Shown here in pieces: positions 1 to 13,131 of a stretch of DNA of 64,000 nt. The notes below the pieces were generated by a model. That model was given only the letters and a program-made list of their open reading frames with translations, did not search any database and was not told where the DNA came from. This DNA is from Deinandra increscens subsp. villosa (Eukaryota > Streptophyta > Magnoliopsida > Asterales > Asteraceae). How positions within the stretch are numbered: the first letter of the stretch is position 1; every line of letters begins with the position of its first letter. The position numbers and the translations under genes are program-made. The stretch spans positions 54,162,555-54,226,554 of the forward strand of contig JBCNJP010000025.1 in the NCBI GenBank assembly GCA_039602395.1, read 5' to 3'.

Positions 1-596
1 ATCTTCAAATATTATCCCTTGCTCTGTAAGAATTTCCACTAGAAGAATAAATGGATAGGAGTTAATATTGAAGATATTATGTTTCTCAAGCATTACGTGG
101 AAGATGTGTGCTCACTCACTTGGTCACATGGAGGTGGTTCGCTTGGGTGGGCTTTTGGGAGTTGGGTGTTGAGCCTTGAACCTAACGTCTCAAGTTCGGT
201 TACAAATAAGTCTAAAATGAGATTGAACAAAGTAAAAATACTAGATTAAAATGGTATAATTTATACATGCTTGGGGTAGGAAACTATAAGTTTGTAGCGT
301 GAGCGAGCAGGGTATAAAATTTTTTTATCCCTGATTATAAAGATAGTGTAAAATATATACCCACTAATATTATTATAAACACTACACTTATATATTTTTC
401 TACCCATGATTACTCATATTTTGTCCTGAAATCTTGACTTTGTACACACTTACAAAATTAGAGATGTTTTTTTCCCGGATAATGTCTGACCAAATATTTA
501 ATTAACTAGACCATAGTTAATAAATGCATAAAAATATAATACTTTATTTATTTGAATAATAATTAAATATTAACCTGAAATTTGAGATTGTCACAT
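1..596 (-). repeat. 3' LTR, outer part only
   Basis: Read on the minus strand the LTR begins TGTGACAATCTC at 596, directly after a purine-rich tract (about 597-610) that fits the polypurine tract. It continues off the left edge. 1-118 matches the surviving part of the other LTR at 6841-6958, with a few substitutions and one 1-bp indel. Confidence 0.75.
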
Positions 597-642
597 TCTC
601 CCCTCGTTGCTGATATTTCGTCCCGAAATTTGAGTCAAGACG

Positions 643-2156
643 TCACTGATTTCCACATAGAGAGGGGTATTTCTTTTTCATGTGATCTAGGCTCTCCCAT
701 GTAAACTCGGGTCCTCGCCTAGAATTCCATCGGACTTTGACCAACTTGACATGACTACGCCGTGTCTTATGAATCTTCCAGTCAGTAATTTCTACTGGTT
801 CTTCCACAAAATTCAACTTGTCATTCACTTGAATTTCCTCTATTGGTGCTGTAAGAGTTTCGTCAGATAAGCACTTCTTCAGATTTGACACATGAAAAGT
901 GGGATGCACACTGCTAAGTTCTTCTGGTAACCTGAGTTTGTAAGCTACTGGACCTATCCTTTCCAAGATTTCAAAAGGACCAATATATCTCGGGTTTAAC
1001 TTTCCACGTTTTCCAAATCTAGGTACACCTTTACACGGTGACACCTTTAACAAGACCCTGTCTTCGACTTTGAACTCTAACATTTTTCTTCGAATGTTAG
1101 CATATTTCTTTTGTCTATCTTGTGCCTCTACTAGACGATCTTTGATTTTAAAATCTTATCTGTGGTTTCTTGAATAATCTCTGGCCCAGTGAGCCGCTTT
1201 TCCCCGACGTCAGCCCAGCACAAAGGCGATCTACACTTTCGCCTATACAAGAATTCATATGGTGCACAGTTAATGCTCGAATGATAACTGTTATTGTAAG
1301 AAAACTCTACCAACGGTAGATGAGTATCCCAGTTCACACGAAAATCTATTACACACGCCCTTAACATATCTTCTAGCGTTTGAATTGTTCGTTCACTTTG
1401 ACCATCCGTATGTGGATGATAGGCTGTACTCATGTCCAATCGAGTACTTAGTGCTTCTTGTAATGTCTGCCAAAATCTCGAAGTAAAACAACTGTCCCGA
1501 TCAGAAATGATAGATTTTGGCACTCCATGCTTGGCCACAATTTCCTTGATGTACACTTTAGCCAATTTCTCCATCTTATATGTTTCTTTTATTGCAAGAA
1601 AGTGTGCTGACTTCGTGAGTCTGTCAACGATTACCCAAATGGTATCGTGTTTTTCTCTAGTTAGGGGTAATTTGGTGATGAAATCCATAGAAACTTGTTC
1701 CCATTTGCATTCTGGAATTTCTGGTTGTTGCAACATTCCTGGTGGCTTTTGATATTCAGCTTTTACTTTGGAACACGTTAAACATTTACTAACGTATTCA
1801 GAGATTTCTATTTTCATGTTTGGCCACCAATACAGTTTCTTCAAGTCATGGTACATTTTATCAGAGCCTGGATGTACCGAATATCTTCACTTATGAGCTT
1901 CATCCATAACTTGTCTCCGCAAGTTTCCAAAACGTGGTACCCAGATTCTGTCCATGAAGTACCGAGTCTGATCGTGTCGGATCTCGAATTGTTTGTCTAT
2001 GCCTCGTAAAGCTTCATTCTTTACGTTTGGTTCTGTAAGAGCCTCGAATTGTTGATCACGAATTTGAGATGGTAGATTTGAGTAGATGGTCATGCCTAAA
2101 GCTCTTGTTCTTCTTGGTTTAACTCGTTCCTTACGGCTAAGGGCATCGGCCACCAC
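643..2156 (-). pseudogene. pol 3' part: integrase and chromodomain-like tail (broken)
   Basis: Integrase inserts the element's cDNA into chromatin; in chromoviruses the C-terminal chromodomain guides it. Three open pieces lie in order on the minus strand. 2156-1887 covers the region before the zinc-binding domain. 1856-1131 holds the end of the zinc-binding region and the catalytic core, with the usual three acidic sites visible around DFITKLP, SDRDSCF and TDGQSERT. 1083-643 holds the GPF/Y-type module (YIGPFEIL) and a chromodomain-like end with VRWNSRRGPEFTWE. Frame breaks fall near 1880 and 1150. Identification of the family is certain; activity is excluded by the breaks. Confidence 0.9.
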
Positions 2157-2222
2157 GTTTGCTTTCCCAGGGTGATATTTGATTTCACAATCGTAATCGT
2201 TTAATAACTCTACCCAACGCCT

Positions 2223-3850
2223 CTACCTCATATTTAATTCCTTTTGATTAAATATGTGTTGTAGGTTCTTGTGATCGGTAAAGACTGTACACTTAGTCCC
2301 GTATAGATAGTGCCTCCAGATTTTTAATGCAAACACAACAGCTCCTAGCTCAAGATCGTGGGTAGTGTAGTTCTTCTCATGATCCTTTAGTTGTCGTGAT
2401 GCATAAGCGATGACCTTTTCCCGTTGCATTAGCACGCATCCTGAACCTTGATGCGACGCATCGCAATAGACGACAAAGTCTTGAGTCCCGTCAGGTAATG
2501 ATAGATTAGGTGCACTACACAACATACTCTTTAATAACTGAAAAGAAGATTCTTTCTTCTCACCCCAGTCAAACTTTTTATCCTTATTAGTTAGAGTCGT
2601 TAACGGTCTTGCTATCTTCGAGAAATTTTCGATAAATCTCCGGTAATACCCCGCTAGACCCAAAAATTGTCTGATCTCTCTTGGAGTTCTTGGTGCTTCC
2701 CAAATCTTAATTGCCTCTACTTTTGCGGGATCTACGTGAATTCCTTCATGATTCACGACATGACCAAGGAATTGTACTTCTCGAATCCAAAATTTACACT
2801 TGGAAAACTTTGCATACAACTACTCCTTCTTGAGCAGTTCCAAAATAAGTTTAAGGTGTTGCGCATGTTCTTCTTTAGAATTTGAGTAGATTAGAATATC
2901 ATCGATAAAGACTATCACAAATTTATCTAAATATGGTTGGCACACCCTATTAATTAAATCCATGAAGACTGCAGGCGCATTTGTTAGCCCAAAAGGCATT
3001 ACTAGAAACTCGTAATGACCATAGCGAGTTCTGAACGCCGTCTTCGAGACATCTTCGTCTCGAAATTTTAGTTGATGATAACCTGATCGAAGGTCAACTT
3101 TTGAATAGCAACTTGAACCTTGTAGTTGATCGAATAGATCATCGATCCTAGGGAGTGGGTAACGGTTCTTAATTGTCACCTTATTTAGCTCCCGATAATC
3201 GATGCACATCCGAAATGACCCATCCTTCTTCTTTACAAACAACACTGGAGCTCCCCAAGGTGACGAGCTTGGTCTAATAAACCCCGTGTCTAACAACTCT
3301 TGGAGTTGGTTAGACAACTCTTGCATCTCCGACGGTGCTAGACGATAAGGAGATCGTGCGATAGGAGCAGCTCCTGGTGTTAAGTCAATTTGAAATTCCA
3401 CTTGTCGTGTTGGTGGAATTCCTGACAAATCTTCTGGAAACACCTCCGGGTAGTCTCGTACAATTGGTATATCTGATATTTTCCTTTCATTCGATTTCTT
3501 CTCCGTTACGTGTGCCAAAATGGCATGGAAACCCTTTCGTAGAAACTTTCGAGCCTTTAAACTTGAGATTATATTTAGCGTGGTTCCACTCCTTTCACCT
3601 TGAATCGTGAGCGTCTCGCCGTTTGGAAGTGGAATTCGTACTTTCTTCTCATGACACACTATTTCCGCCCGATTGTTAGACAACCAATCCATCCCGACCA
3701 CTACGTCAAAACTAGTGAATTCTATGGGTAATAAATCAATGCTAAAAGGTCGTTCATCTAAAAATATAGTACACCCTCGTACTATTTCACTAGCTTCAAT
3801 TATTTTTCCATCAGCTAATTCTATAGAGTATTTTTCACTTAATTTAACGG
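2223..3850 (-). pseudogene. pol middle part: reverse transcriptase and RNase H (broken)
   Basis: Reverse transcriptase lies in the upstream open piece (to 2820), with the palm motifs YSKVDLRSGYHQ and the catalytic FIDDILIYS box at about 2885-2908. It is followed by RT thumb and connection sequence (FLGLAGYYRRFI) and RNase H (VYCDASHQGSG, YASRQLKDHEKNY, FTDHKNLQ) in 2819-2223. An in-frame TAG separates the RT and RNase H pieces at 2820, and another stop lies at about 2220 where the family normally continues towards the HPGKAN-type linker before integrase. The remaining sequence reads well, so the copy is only moderately old. Confidence 0.92.
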
Positions 3851-3858
3851 GTCTAATA

Positions 3859-5220
3859 TCAATGAATGGACAAAAAATCAGTTGATATAAAACTCTTATC
3901 TGCACCCGTATCAAATAAGACCGAAACGTAATGATCATTTAAGAGGAACGTACCCGTCACATTGTTCGGGTCCTGGCGCGCATCTCCCGCGCCCATCAAA
4001 AAAGCTCTTCCTCGATTTCCCCCATTCAGCTTTGGGCAGTCCCTCTTGATGTGTCCCGGGGTGTTGCACACAAAACATTTCAGTGTTGGCTTTGTAGCTC
4101 CCGCCGGAGCTTTTCCCACTGCGGCATTTGTGTAGTTCTTGGCCCAATGGCCCGGTTTCTTGCATCTGCGACAGGTTTCACGGTCACACAGACCAGTGTG
4201 ATGGTAGTTGCACTTTGTACACAACGGAAAGTTGCCGGTGTACTGCTTCTTAATTGGTGGTCCGGTGGTTGCGTAGGCCTTAACGGTTCATTGATTTTGT
4301 TGTTGATAGCTCCCATGTCCTTTTACCGCGTTGTCCTGATTGTACCCCTTGTTATTATTCCACTTTCTCTTGAAGTCATTCCCTTTTTCCACCGCCTTCT
4401 TGACAAGTAACCCTTTTTGTACAGCTTGATCTGTCAATTCGTGTGCAATTCGTGTTGCACTATTTATAGAATATGGGCGAGAAGAGGTTACATTCCCCTG
4501 GATCCGTACTGGGAGTCCCCAGATGTATCTCCCAGTTCTCTTGTATTCAGGGCTGACTAGCGTAGGGCATAAGAATGCCAGTTCGTGAAAACGGGTGGTG
4601 TAACCCACAATGTCTGCACCCTCCATGGAATGCTTCCAAAATTCTTCTTCCATCTTTTGGATTTCGTTCCTCGGACAATATACGTCTCTTATCAATCTTG
4701 TGAACTCTCCCCGTGCCATATGATTTGCAGCATCCAGTCCCATTGAACCTGTCACCGAGTTCCACCATGATAAAGCGCCATCTTGGAAGGTGCCCGCTGC
4801 GTACTTCACCTTGTTCTCTTCAGCACAATTTTTTATGCTAAACACGGTTTCCAGCCTTTCTATCCAACACACCAGGCCAATGGCTCCCTCAGAGCCGTTG
4901 AAATAAGTGGGTTTACAGTCGAGGAAATTCTTGTATGAACAGGTCCGACTTCCTTCCCCGCCCCCTGTTCACGACACGTTAAGTTAAATTTGTCTGTTTC
5001 AAGAAAATAATACTCAGTGTTAGCCACAAATCTTGGGGTATTTCCAGATACCTCCATTGGTTCCTCCTCCAGTACCACTCGTATCGGCCGTGACACGAGT
5101 AGCTTCATAGTTAGCTATAGCGGCAACCACATATTCCGCTACTAGCTGATTGATTTGTTCCTGGGTCATGATAGGGTTTGGTTCCAGATTGTTTTGTCTT
5201 GTTGCTCATTTTGGTGCCAT
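3859..5220 (-). pseudogene. gag and protease region (broken)
   Basis: The retrotransposon gag domain is at about 4872-4288 (LSWWNSV, FTRLIRDVYCP). It is followed by a complete CCHC knuckle (CFVCNTPGHIKRDC, about 4081-4040) and, upstream of it, a second knuckle whose last Cys is lost. The aspartic protease active site VLFDTGADKSF lies at about 3890-3923. The likely start is the ATG at 5220; its fifth codon is TGA, and the frame changes again near 4970-5000, so gag is not expressible. The first bases after 5220 read M-A-P-K, as in many gypsy gags, which supports this start. Confidence 0.85.
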
Positions 5221-5692
5221 GCTTCTTCAAAACAAAGATTTAAATTATAAAGTTGTTATGACAATTTATCTATTATACTCGTAAATATATATACCATGGT
5301 TTTCCAGAATTAACTTCACCAATCACGTAAGTATGTAAACAACAATCATACTATATAACATGATTTATATAAACAGGTCACTTTTCCAGATTTTTTCTAC
5401 ACCCCAATTTTATGATTCCAGATTAAAGCAAAATTATATGGATCGCTAGATTTTAGTAGTATGCATCTAGTAGTCCATGATGTTACGTTCACCTACAAAA
5501 TATAAAAGTTATAATATCCGATTTTCCAGCTATTAAATAGCCAGAACAAAATTTGAGTTAATCTAACGATCTAACTCGGTGGAGGAAAGTGCATCGTCAT
5601 AAAAGTCCCAACGGTGCCAAGACAAATCTCATGATGCATCGCCTTCTCATGAGCCTCAACCGCCAATCGTTTTTAATATATATAATTTCAAA

Positions 5693-5745
<53 letters not shown>

Positions 5746-6958
5746 ACATTTGGTCAATTTTTGTTTATCAAGTAATGTTCTAACTTGATATTTTATAAAT
5801 AAAAACAATAGATACTCTTTCTTTTACTATTTCTTATTTATACATTTTTAAACATGTCCTTAGCTAAACCACATGGAAGAATTTTATATACAATAAGTTT
5901 AAGATATATTGACATTCTATCTATTGACTAGAATTCATGTAATTTATTGTTAAAACATATTTCCGTACTCAACGATAATCACCAATTATTAGTAATTTAG
6001 AAGAGTAATGAAAATATTTTAAACTCAAAATGAACGGGTATTTATGTTAAACGTACTGGTCAACTTTTAAATAAACACTTTTGTTTCATTTTTCTTTTAT
6101 TTGCCCATACCATGGGTTTTAAATGCTTGCACAAGAGTAAGTTATCTAAAACTTTCACCCGGTCAATGTGGAATTACAATTACATAAAATTGGTAATATG
6201 CGGACTATAGAATTACAATCAAAACCTCACCGTTTTACACTATCATCCCTATCTTATTAGACGCTAGTTTACAATTACACATTTTTAGTTTCAGGACATT
6301 CATTAAAATGTGTAGTCTCACTACCATCATCATATGTTAATATCATGCATGTCAGATTAATAAGCATATTAAACTGATATTATATAAATGCATGAAATAA
6401 CATTTTACAAGTGTTGATAAATTACATTTTTTTATTTTGATGAACACTTGGTATATGAACTAGATATTGGTAAAAATTAAATTCTTACCTCTACTCACAA
6501 GTGTTAGGTGATGACCTGTTAAAGTTTGAGAGTGACTAGAGTCTCCTTGATCTTGAACAACCTCTTGTTTAGCTTAATATTTTTCTAACCTCCCATGATT
6601 TATAATTACTAATTAGTGAAGAAATAAAAAGATAAAAGGTGATAGTTGGATTTTGGTGTGGGTATGCACTTCCGAAGTGGACAAGAGAAGGATGAGGTTT
6701 GGTTTTATTTTAATTGGGGTGATGGGTTGTGGTGCTCAAAGGAGGCGACTCTTCTCATTAAATAGAAGCCAAGTTACTTGCACAAATATTGAAGACCTCC
6801 GTAGGTTCTCAAGTAGTCTACTATAAAAATCTTATCTTATATCTTCAAATATTATCCCTTGCTCTGTAAGAATTTGCCACTAGAAGAATAAATGGATAGG
6901 AGTTAATATTGAAGATATTTTGTTTCTCAAGCATTATGTGGAAGAGGTGTGCTCACTC
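5221..6958 (-). repeat. Leader and 5' LTR remnant of the left gypsy element
   Basis: AT-rich, no genes. 6841-6958 duplicates 1-118, so most of this stretch should be the inner part of the 5' LTR plus the untranslated leader. I could not find a clear primer binding site, so the LTR inner edge is unresolved. The match to the left LTR stops sharply at 6958, where the sequence joins a different repeat. Confidence 0.6.
5697..5742. repeat. (TA)n microsatellite
   Basis: Uninterrupted TA dinucleotides of about 44 bp. Unlike the TA tracts further right, no GGG...CCC element end abuts it. Confidence 0.95.
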
Positions 6959-6978
6959 AAGAATAAATGGATAGGAGT

Positions 6979-7497
6979 TAAGACACTATTTAAATTACTA
7001 CACCAAGCACATAACAATATAATTAATCTCATTAACAAATTGAGAAAGGACAACCAAAACTGACACAAACCTTCTTTGTGGTTAACCAAAGGGAGAAAAA
7101 ATAAATTAAAGAGATGTGAAATAAGAACATCACCTTGAATTACTTAGAACAATGACCATACACCTTGTTTGTGGCTACAAAACAGACAAAAGACTAAGGG
7201 AAGTAATAACTTTTCATGATAACCAAAAAATACCACACAAATAAAATGATTTTCACTTTTAACACACTATTAGAAATCACAACACCAAACATACAATAAC
7301 ATGACCTATCTCATTAACAAACCCATAAAGTACACCAAAAAATGACACAAACTTTCCTTGTTGTTAACCAAAGGAATAAAAAAACAAGCAAACAGAAGTA
7401 ACATAAGAACATCAACTAAAATCACTTAGAACAATGACCAGAAGTGAGTTCCAACACATGCAGGGCAAAAATCACAAGGAATGAGTAGAAATAAAAA
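6979..7497. repeat. Dispersed repeat, copy 1
   Basis: About 515 bp nearly identical to 23245-23763. Both copies contain several spaced versions of a short motif around CTTCTTTGTGG followed by TTAACCAAAGG. No coding potential. It begins just after the truncated gypsy LTR and contributes to the loss of that LTR's end. Confidence 0.85.
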
Positions 7498-8436
7498 TAA
7501 TTAAAAGCCCCAAATCACACACACATTTATACAAACACATAAACTGCACAAATTCTTGACAAACACAGGCAACAAAGACTAATCCTCATGATAGAGACTA
7601 ACCCTCATGATGATTATTCTGTAGATTCGTTGACCAGACCATTAGCTTTAATTAGTGACTCCAGACGAACAGAACATGGGAATTTACTATAAACTAAGAT
7701 TATTATTGAACAATAATTAAAGGACCATGAAAAATCCGGCATTAATTATTTTAGCAAACCGAGTAACTCCAAATGCTCAAACCACAAACCAGACCGATCA
7801 GACTCTACACATGGTAATCCGCAACATTAGAATTGCAAAATTCACCAAAAAGGAAGGTACCAGAAGAGCAGATGAGTGAATTCTTACCGATTCTGATTCA
7901 GATGGAACATAAGGGAAGAAATGAAGTCCCAATCGTATATAAGATCCACACATTATTACCTTCCCAACCAAACCATACCTCCACGAGGGTACCTACAAAC
8001 CACCATACGCCATATGCGTACCAATAGTGAAGAAGGATGGGAACAATGTCAAACTACATAACACGTCGAACAACGGTCAGCTAGAACCACGTGATAAGTA
8101 AACGCATATAATTTTGTACATCAGGCTTAAATCATATGCCAAGCTTATCCAACATGTACATAATGCTTTAGTAATATAATATTATAAGGGATAGGCTATT
8201 TACACCCCCACCCCCCCCCCCCCCCCCCTTTACTTGTTACACTCCCCTATCCTTTTTTAAAAAATTTGTCATATTTCACACCTAGACATATCATTGTTTT
8301 TAAAACCATTTTTTAACATAAAATAACAAAAACCTATTATAAAATTTAGATAAATATTTCGAAAAAAATATTACTTCTTGACTAACTTGTCTAACAAATT
8401 TTAATTCGGTTTTTTACAATTTGTTGTAATATCATG

Positions 8437-8471
<35 letters not shown>
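7498..8471. other. Intergenic stretch, no gene seen
   Basis: AT-rich sequence with only chance reading frames. It holds a C homopolymer run (about 8202-8228, broken by one A early on) and ends in a (TA)n tract (about 8438-8471) that is the left target tract of element A. Confidence 0.6.
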
Positions 8472-8476
<5 letters not shown>

Positions 8477-9313
8477 AGGTTATTTTGGAACCCTTAATTA
8501 GTTGAGGAATCTTTGGAACCCAATTGTGTGGTTCTTATGCTTCCACCACATCTTTTTTATCTATATCTAAAAAGGTAAAAAAGACAATTACACTTATCAA
8601 AAGTTCTCTCTCCTCTGCTCCTCTTCAGAAGTCAACGAACATCTCCTTTCTCCTCTGCAAAATCATACCTCGATTGTTGGAATTATTTTCACGCAAAGAA
8701 GAAAAAAATTGTGCTTGTGGCCCACTAAAATTCGGACACATAGTCAAAACATTTAATATATTAAATTCAAATATTTATTTAGGCTAGAATCTAGGTTTTT
8801 TCAAATAACTTTTACATTTTAACTTTTTAAAGAAAATAAATTTCATAGTCTTCTCTATTTTTTTCTTCTGAACACAACGATATAAGTTTGAACAAAAAAG
8901 GACTAGTTTTTTTTTTTGTCCTATGAGTATTTTTATACGTTTTTATACTCGTAGAATATTTTTTGTTTTGTTTTTTAGTATTCGTAAGAAAAAATTCTTT
9001 AAAAAGATCCTTAATTTTGTTGTGCGATATATTCTTTTTATTTTCTTAATTTATTAGTTTTAGTATTGTAAATGTTTTATTTAACTAAAATATAAATATT
9101 GTTTTTCGATCACACCACACCACATAACATTGAGTATACCCCATACCCTTAACTTTAAAATTAAAACTAATATAATGGTTTTTTTTAAACTGCTAAAAAA
9201 AATATATAAAAATGTTTCAGAGTGGGAGTGTAATTACTTTTTCAGATACGAGATGTTATATACGTAACTTATCTAGGCCGGTGCAAATAAAAATTGATAA
9301 TTTTCAGGATGGG

Positions 9314-9917
9314 TAGGGCTATAAATGAGCCGAGTCGAGCCGAGCCAGGATGAGTTCGAGCTCGGCTCGTTTAGATCCGAGCCGAGCCGAGCCAACTAAT
9401 TTATTATAACGAGCTAAAAATATTGAGCTCGAGCTCGGCTCGTTAAAATTCAAGTCGTGTCGAGCCGGCTCGTCGAGCCAGCTAGTTTATTTTTTAAAAT
9501 TTATATTATTTACATATATATATTGATATATAACGTGACTAAAACATAATGTTTTAACATACACGTAATGTAAATTTTAAAATTCGATGTTCATTTATTT
9601 ATTTTTCAATAAAAACAAATATTTCTTATCGAAAAGTATTATATAGGTTTTATATCTTATTCTAATTTAATATTTCTTTTAAGTAAAACATATAGGAAAC
9701 TTAGTATTTAACTTAAAAAATATATCATAAATTATAAACTCATAATTTTTTGGTTATATATATGTATATATAATAAAATTTGAGCTTAGATTTAGACGAG
9801 CCAAGCGAGCGAGCCAACGAGCTAACTAACGAGCAAGCCACGGGCGAGCTAATTTCGAGCTTTTTTCCGAGCGAGTTTCATGCGAGCCACGAGTCACGCG
9901 TTTTTTTAACAGCCCTA
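9314..9917. mobile_element. hAT-type MITE rich in GAGCC/GCTCG
   Basis: Left end TAGGGCTATAAATGAGCC, right end ...AACAGCCCTA; imperfect inverted termini. The 8-bp direct flanks AGGATGGG (9306-9313) and AGGGTGGG (9918-9925) differ at one base, which fits hAT transposition. The GAGCCGAGC-rich subterminal sequence is typical of a common plant non-autonomous hAT family. Confidence 0.85.
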
Positions 9918-10938
9918 AGGGTGGGAGTGTAATATTAAAAAAGTTACATATGTAGCATTATAAAAAAAGTTATATATGTAGCGTTATCAAAAAAGTTACA
10001 TATGTAGTATTATGTTACACTACTTATGATGTCTTGTAAGTATTATCTCAAACGACATTTTTTATATATTTTAGAACCAGTATAACATTCTTTTTTAATC
10101 ATTATTATCTCTCATACTTTTCACTCTTTCTTAAATTTTCAATTATCATATTCAAAAAGTTACATATGTAATAATCTGAACATGTGTAAAAAAATAAAAC
10201 AATTATATTTTATTAACTTATAAGAAGACATATCAATCAACATGAAACATTACAAAATGTTTCATACGAACTATAAATATTTAAAAATAATAAAAAAATA
10301 AAACAAATCTAAGAAAAAAAAATACACCAACCTACGAAAAATATATAAAAGCTAAATATTCTTTAGTTTTGATAATCATCTACTAACGAGCAAGCCACGG
10401 GCGAGCTAATTTCGAGCTTTTTCCGAGCGAGTTTCATGCGAGCCACGAGTCACGCGTTTTTTTAACAGCCCTAAGGGTGGGAGTGTAATATTAAAAAAGT
10501 TACATATGTAGCATTATAAAAAAAGTTATATATGTAGCGTTATCAAAAAAGTTACATATGTAGTATTATGTTACACTACTTATGATGTCTTGTAAGTATT
10601 ATCTCAAACGACATTTTTTATATATTTTAGATCCAATATAACATTCTTTTTTAATCATTATTATCTCTCATACTTTTCACTCTTTCTTAAATTTTCAATT
10701 ATCATATTCAAAAAGTTACATATGTAATAATCTGAACATGTGTAAAAAAAATAAAACAATTATATTTTATTAACTTATAAGAAGACATATCAATCAACAT
10801 GAAACATTACAAAATGTTTCATACGAACTATAAATATTTAAAAATAATAAAAAAATAAAACAAATCTAAGAAAAAAAAAATACACCAACCTACGAAAAAT
10901 ATATAAAAGCTAAATATTCTTTAGTTTTGATAATCATC
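9825..10938. repeat. Recent 557-bp tandem duplication
   Basis: Unit 1 is 9825-10381 and unit 2 is 10382-10938. They are almost identical, differing by a few bases and single-base indels. Each unit includes the right end of the hAT MITE and a block of TTACATATGTAA palindromes, so the duplication came after the MITE insertion. Confidence 0.9.
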
Positions 10939-11790
10939 TTCATCTTTGACACAACAATTCATTCACCTACGGAGAAAACAAATTCATTAGTTCACATATG
11001 TAAACGTCACACGTGTTGTATACACCAAAAACAATAAACATGTTTTCAAGGGTCGAAATGAATTATAGATAAAGATACATAATTAATTAAAAGTTACATA
11101 TGTAATATTAGGGTACACAGTAACATAGCAACATCATGAAAAATGTTACGTGTTAAATATTTCAGTTACATATGCATTGTTAGAATCTATTCAGTGTAGT
11201 TAAAAATGTTACATATGATACTACAATTTTACATAAGTAACATCATGAAAAATAGTACATTTTATACACTAAAAATGATAAAGAAGTAACATAAAAAGGT
11301 TACATATGTAACATATGTAACTTCTTATTAAAAATGTTACATATGCTACTAAAATTTTACATATGTAACATCTTGAAAAATGGTACATTTTATTATACAC
11401 TAAAAATGATATATAAGTTACATAAAAAAAGTTACATATGTAACATACGTAACTTTTTTATTAAACAAATTAAATTAACTTTTTTATTAAACAAATTAAA
11501 TTAAAGTTATATATAAAAAAACATCAAAAAGTTACATATGTAACATTGAAATGTTACATATGTAATATCAAATGAGAATTAAGGAAATGTTTAAAGTGGG
11601 GTATACACATCAAAAAGTTATATATGTAACATTTAAGTTTTGCTTTCACTCAAATAACCTTCTGATTAAAAACGTTAGTTGATTAAAAATTAGAACAAAT
11701 AATATATTAAAAAATTTACATATGGTACATTTTATTATACACTAAAAATGATATATAAAGTAACATAAAAAAAAGTTACATATGTAACAT
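9940..11790. repeat. Array of GTTACATATGTAAC palindromes in element A
   Basis: Full 14-bp palindromes can be read for example at 11299-11312, 11431-11444, 11531-11544 and 11775-11788; many half or near copies (TTACATATGTA) lie between. Spacing is irregular. No other part of the window has this version of the motif. Confidence 0.85.
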
Positions 11791-11978
11791 AAAAAAAGTT
11801 TCAACCAACCACACCATAATCAGAATATAGTCAAGAATGTAATCAATTTGTTCTTAAGATCTTTAAGAATAGATTCAGAATCCACCATAAAACATAATAT
11901 TTAATTCTATAAGACAAATAACCAGTTAAGCCTTGAGAAAAAGAGGTGTGTAGCGAGCAATATGTATTAAAAGAATTT

Positions 11979-11982
<4 letters not shown>

Positions 11983-12012
<30 letters not shown>

Positions 12013-12960
12013 TTGGAAATACCACTCCACCATCTCAAACAACGGCAGTCATCAGACGCTACATCCAATCCATCTTCCGGCAAAAATTATCCCCAAATCT
12101 ATCATCTCCGGCCAAAATTATCCCCAAATCTATCATCTCGTTCACACCTCTCTGGTTCATGAGTTATTAGTATAACATTTGGGTTGGGCATTTGATGGAG
12201 CACCTTTCCTACCATTTGTCCCCACAAAATTAAAGAATGGCCTTGTAAGAATGGTCCAAAGCCCGGGCCCCTGCATTTCATTCACCATCATCATTTTACG
12301 TTTCTTTCTTTCTTCACTTCACAACAAAATCAATATTCAATATGGAATTGTTCCATTCAAGAAAGAACCAGAAGAAAAAGAGAAATAAATATTCAATATA
12401 ACTCCGCCTCCGTCTCCGTCGCCGCCACCGGCGCAATCGAGGAGGTCGTCGACGAAAGACCACCACACGAAAGTGGAGGGCCGGGGAAGACGGGTCGGAA
12501 TGCCGGCCACGTGCGCGACACAGATATTTCAGCTTACTAGAGATCTCGGCCACAAGTCTGATGGTTAAACAATCCAGTGGCTTCTACAACACGCGGAACC
12601 GTCGATAATTGCTGCCGCCACCGATCAGAAAAGAAAACTCCCATCTGATTTCGACATAAACCGAAACCAAAACAGCACCAATGAAAAAAAATCCCTCCAG
12701 ATTTGAGAAAGTGGGTGAGAGAGGGTAGAGTGCATACCGATAAGAGATAAGAGAGAGATCTGAGAGAGTATTGGTGGATGTGGTAGGTGGGGGTGGAGGA
12801 GGATTTGAAATTTTTTGAAGAATTGAGATCTGAATCTTTCTATCTTTTGGGGTTTAATGAAAGAGATAAGATGGTGGGTCAGCAAAAGTACATGTGGGTT
12901 GGGAGAAACAAAAATAACAGGGACCAAAATACCCTTCCAGCATATATATTGTTACTTTTG
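11983..12960. other. (GA)n tract and GC-richer tail of element A
   Basis: (GA)n at about 11983-12012. At about 12076-12140 a roughly 33-bp unit with AAAATTATCCCCAAATC is present twice in tandem. 12390-12560 is GC-rich with GCCGCC-type triplets. Reading frames here are Arg- or Ser-rich and match no family I know. This could be the untranslated leader of a lost gene, or a captured fragment. Confidence 0.5.
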
Positions 12961-13079
12961 GATGTTAAAATTAAATAAGAATGATATAATTAATATGAAC
13001 CCTTGGATGAAGTAGATCAAGGGTAGAGAAGTGGGTTCCAAAGTTTCCTCAACTCATGAAGGGTTCCAATTTACTCTTT

Positions 13080-13129
<50 letters not shown>

Positions 13130-13131
<2 letters not shown>

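Larger units (their letters stand above)
1..6958 (-). mobile_element. Ty3/gypsy chromovirus (Tekay-like), degenerate, truncated at both ends
   Basis: Minus-strand LTR retrotransposon in the order LTR, gag, protease, RT, RNase H, integrase, chromodomain-like tail, LTR. The domain order and the chromodomain-like C-terminus place it among the chromoviruses, most like the Tekay/Del clade. A 118-bp stretch at 1-118 recurs at 6841-6958; it fits the overlap between the 3' LTR, which runs off the left edge, and the 5' LTR, which has lost its outer roughly 480 bp at 6958. Every coding section carries stops or frame changes, so the copy is inactive. Clade assignment is from motif recognition, not a tree. 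Confidence 0.9.
8472..13082. mobile_element. Element A: 4.6 kb TIR element inside (TA)n
   Basis: The left end GGGTAAGG...TTGGAACCCTT at 8472 and the right end (reverse complement GGGAAAGA...TTGGAACCCTT, finishing at 13082) form an inverted repeat of roughly 55 bp with about 80% identity. Perfect TA tracts flank both sides directly. No transposase is recognisable inside, so the element is non-autonomous or decayed. The interior holds a hAT MITE, a tandem duplication and many TTACATATGTAA palindromes. Any target duplication would be hidden in the TA repeat. Confidence 0.82.

Noticed and set aside
4051..4410. Plus-strand frames opposite the gag region
   Set aside because: Antisense shadows of gag and the zinc-knuckle coding sequence.
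12314..12927. Arg-rich and other minus-strand frames in element A
   Set aside because: Low-complexity GCC/CGG composition, no domain, no splice context.
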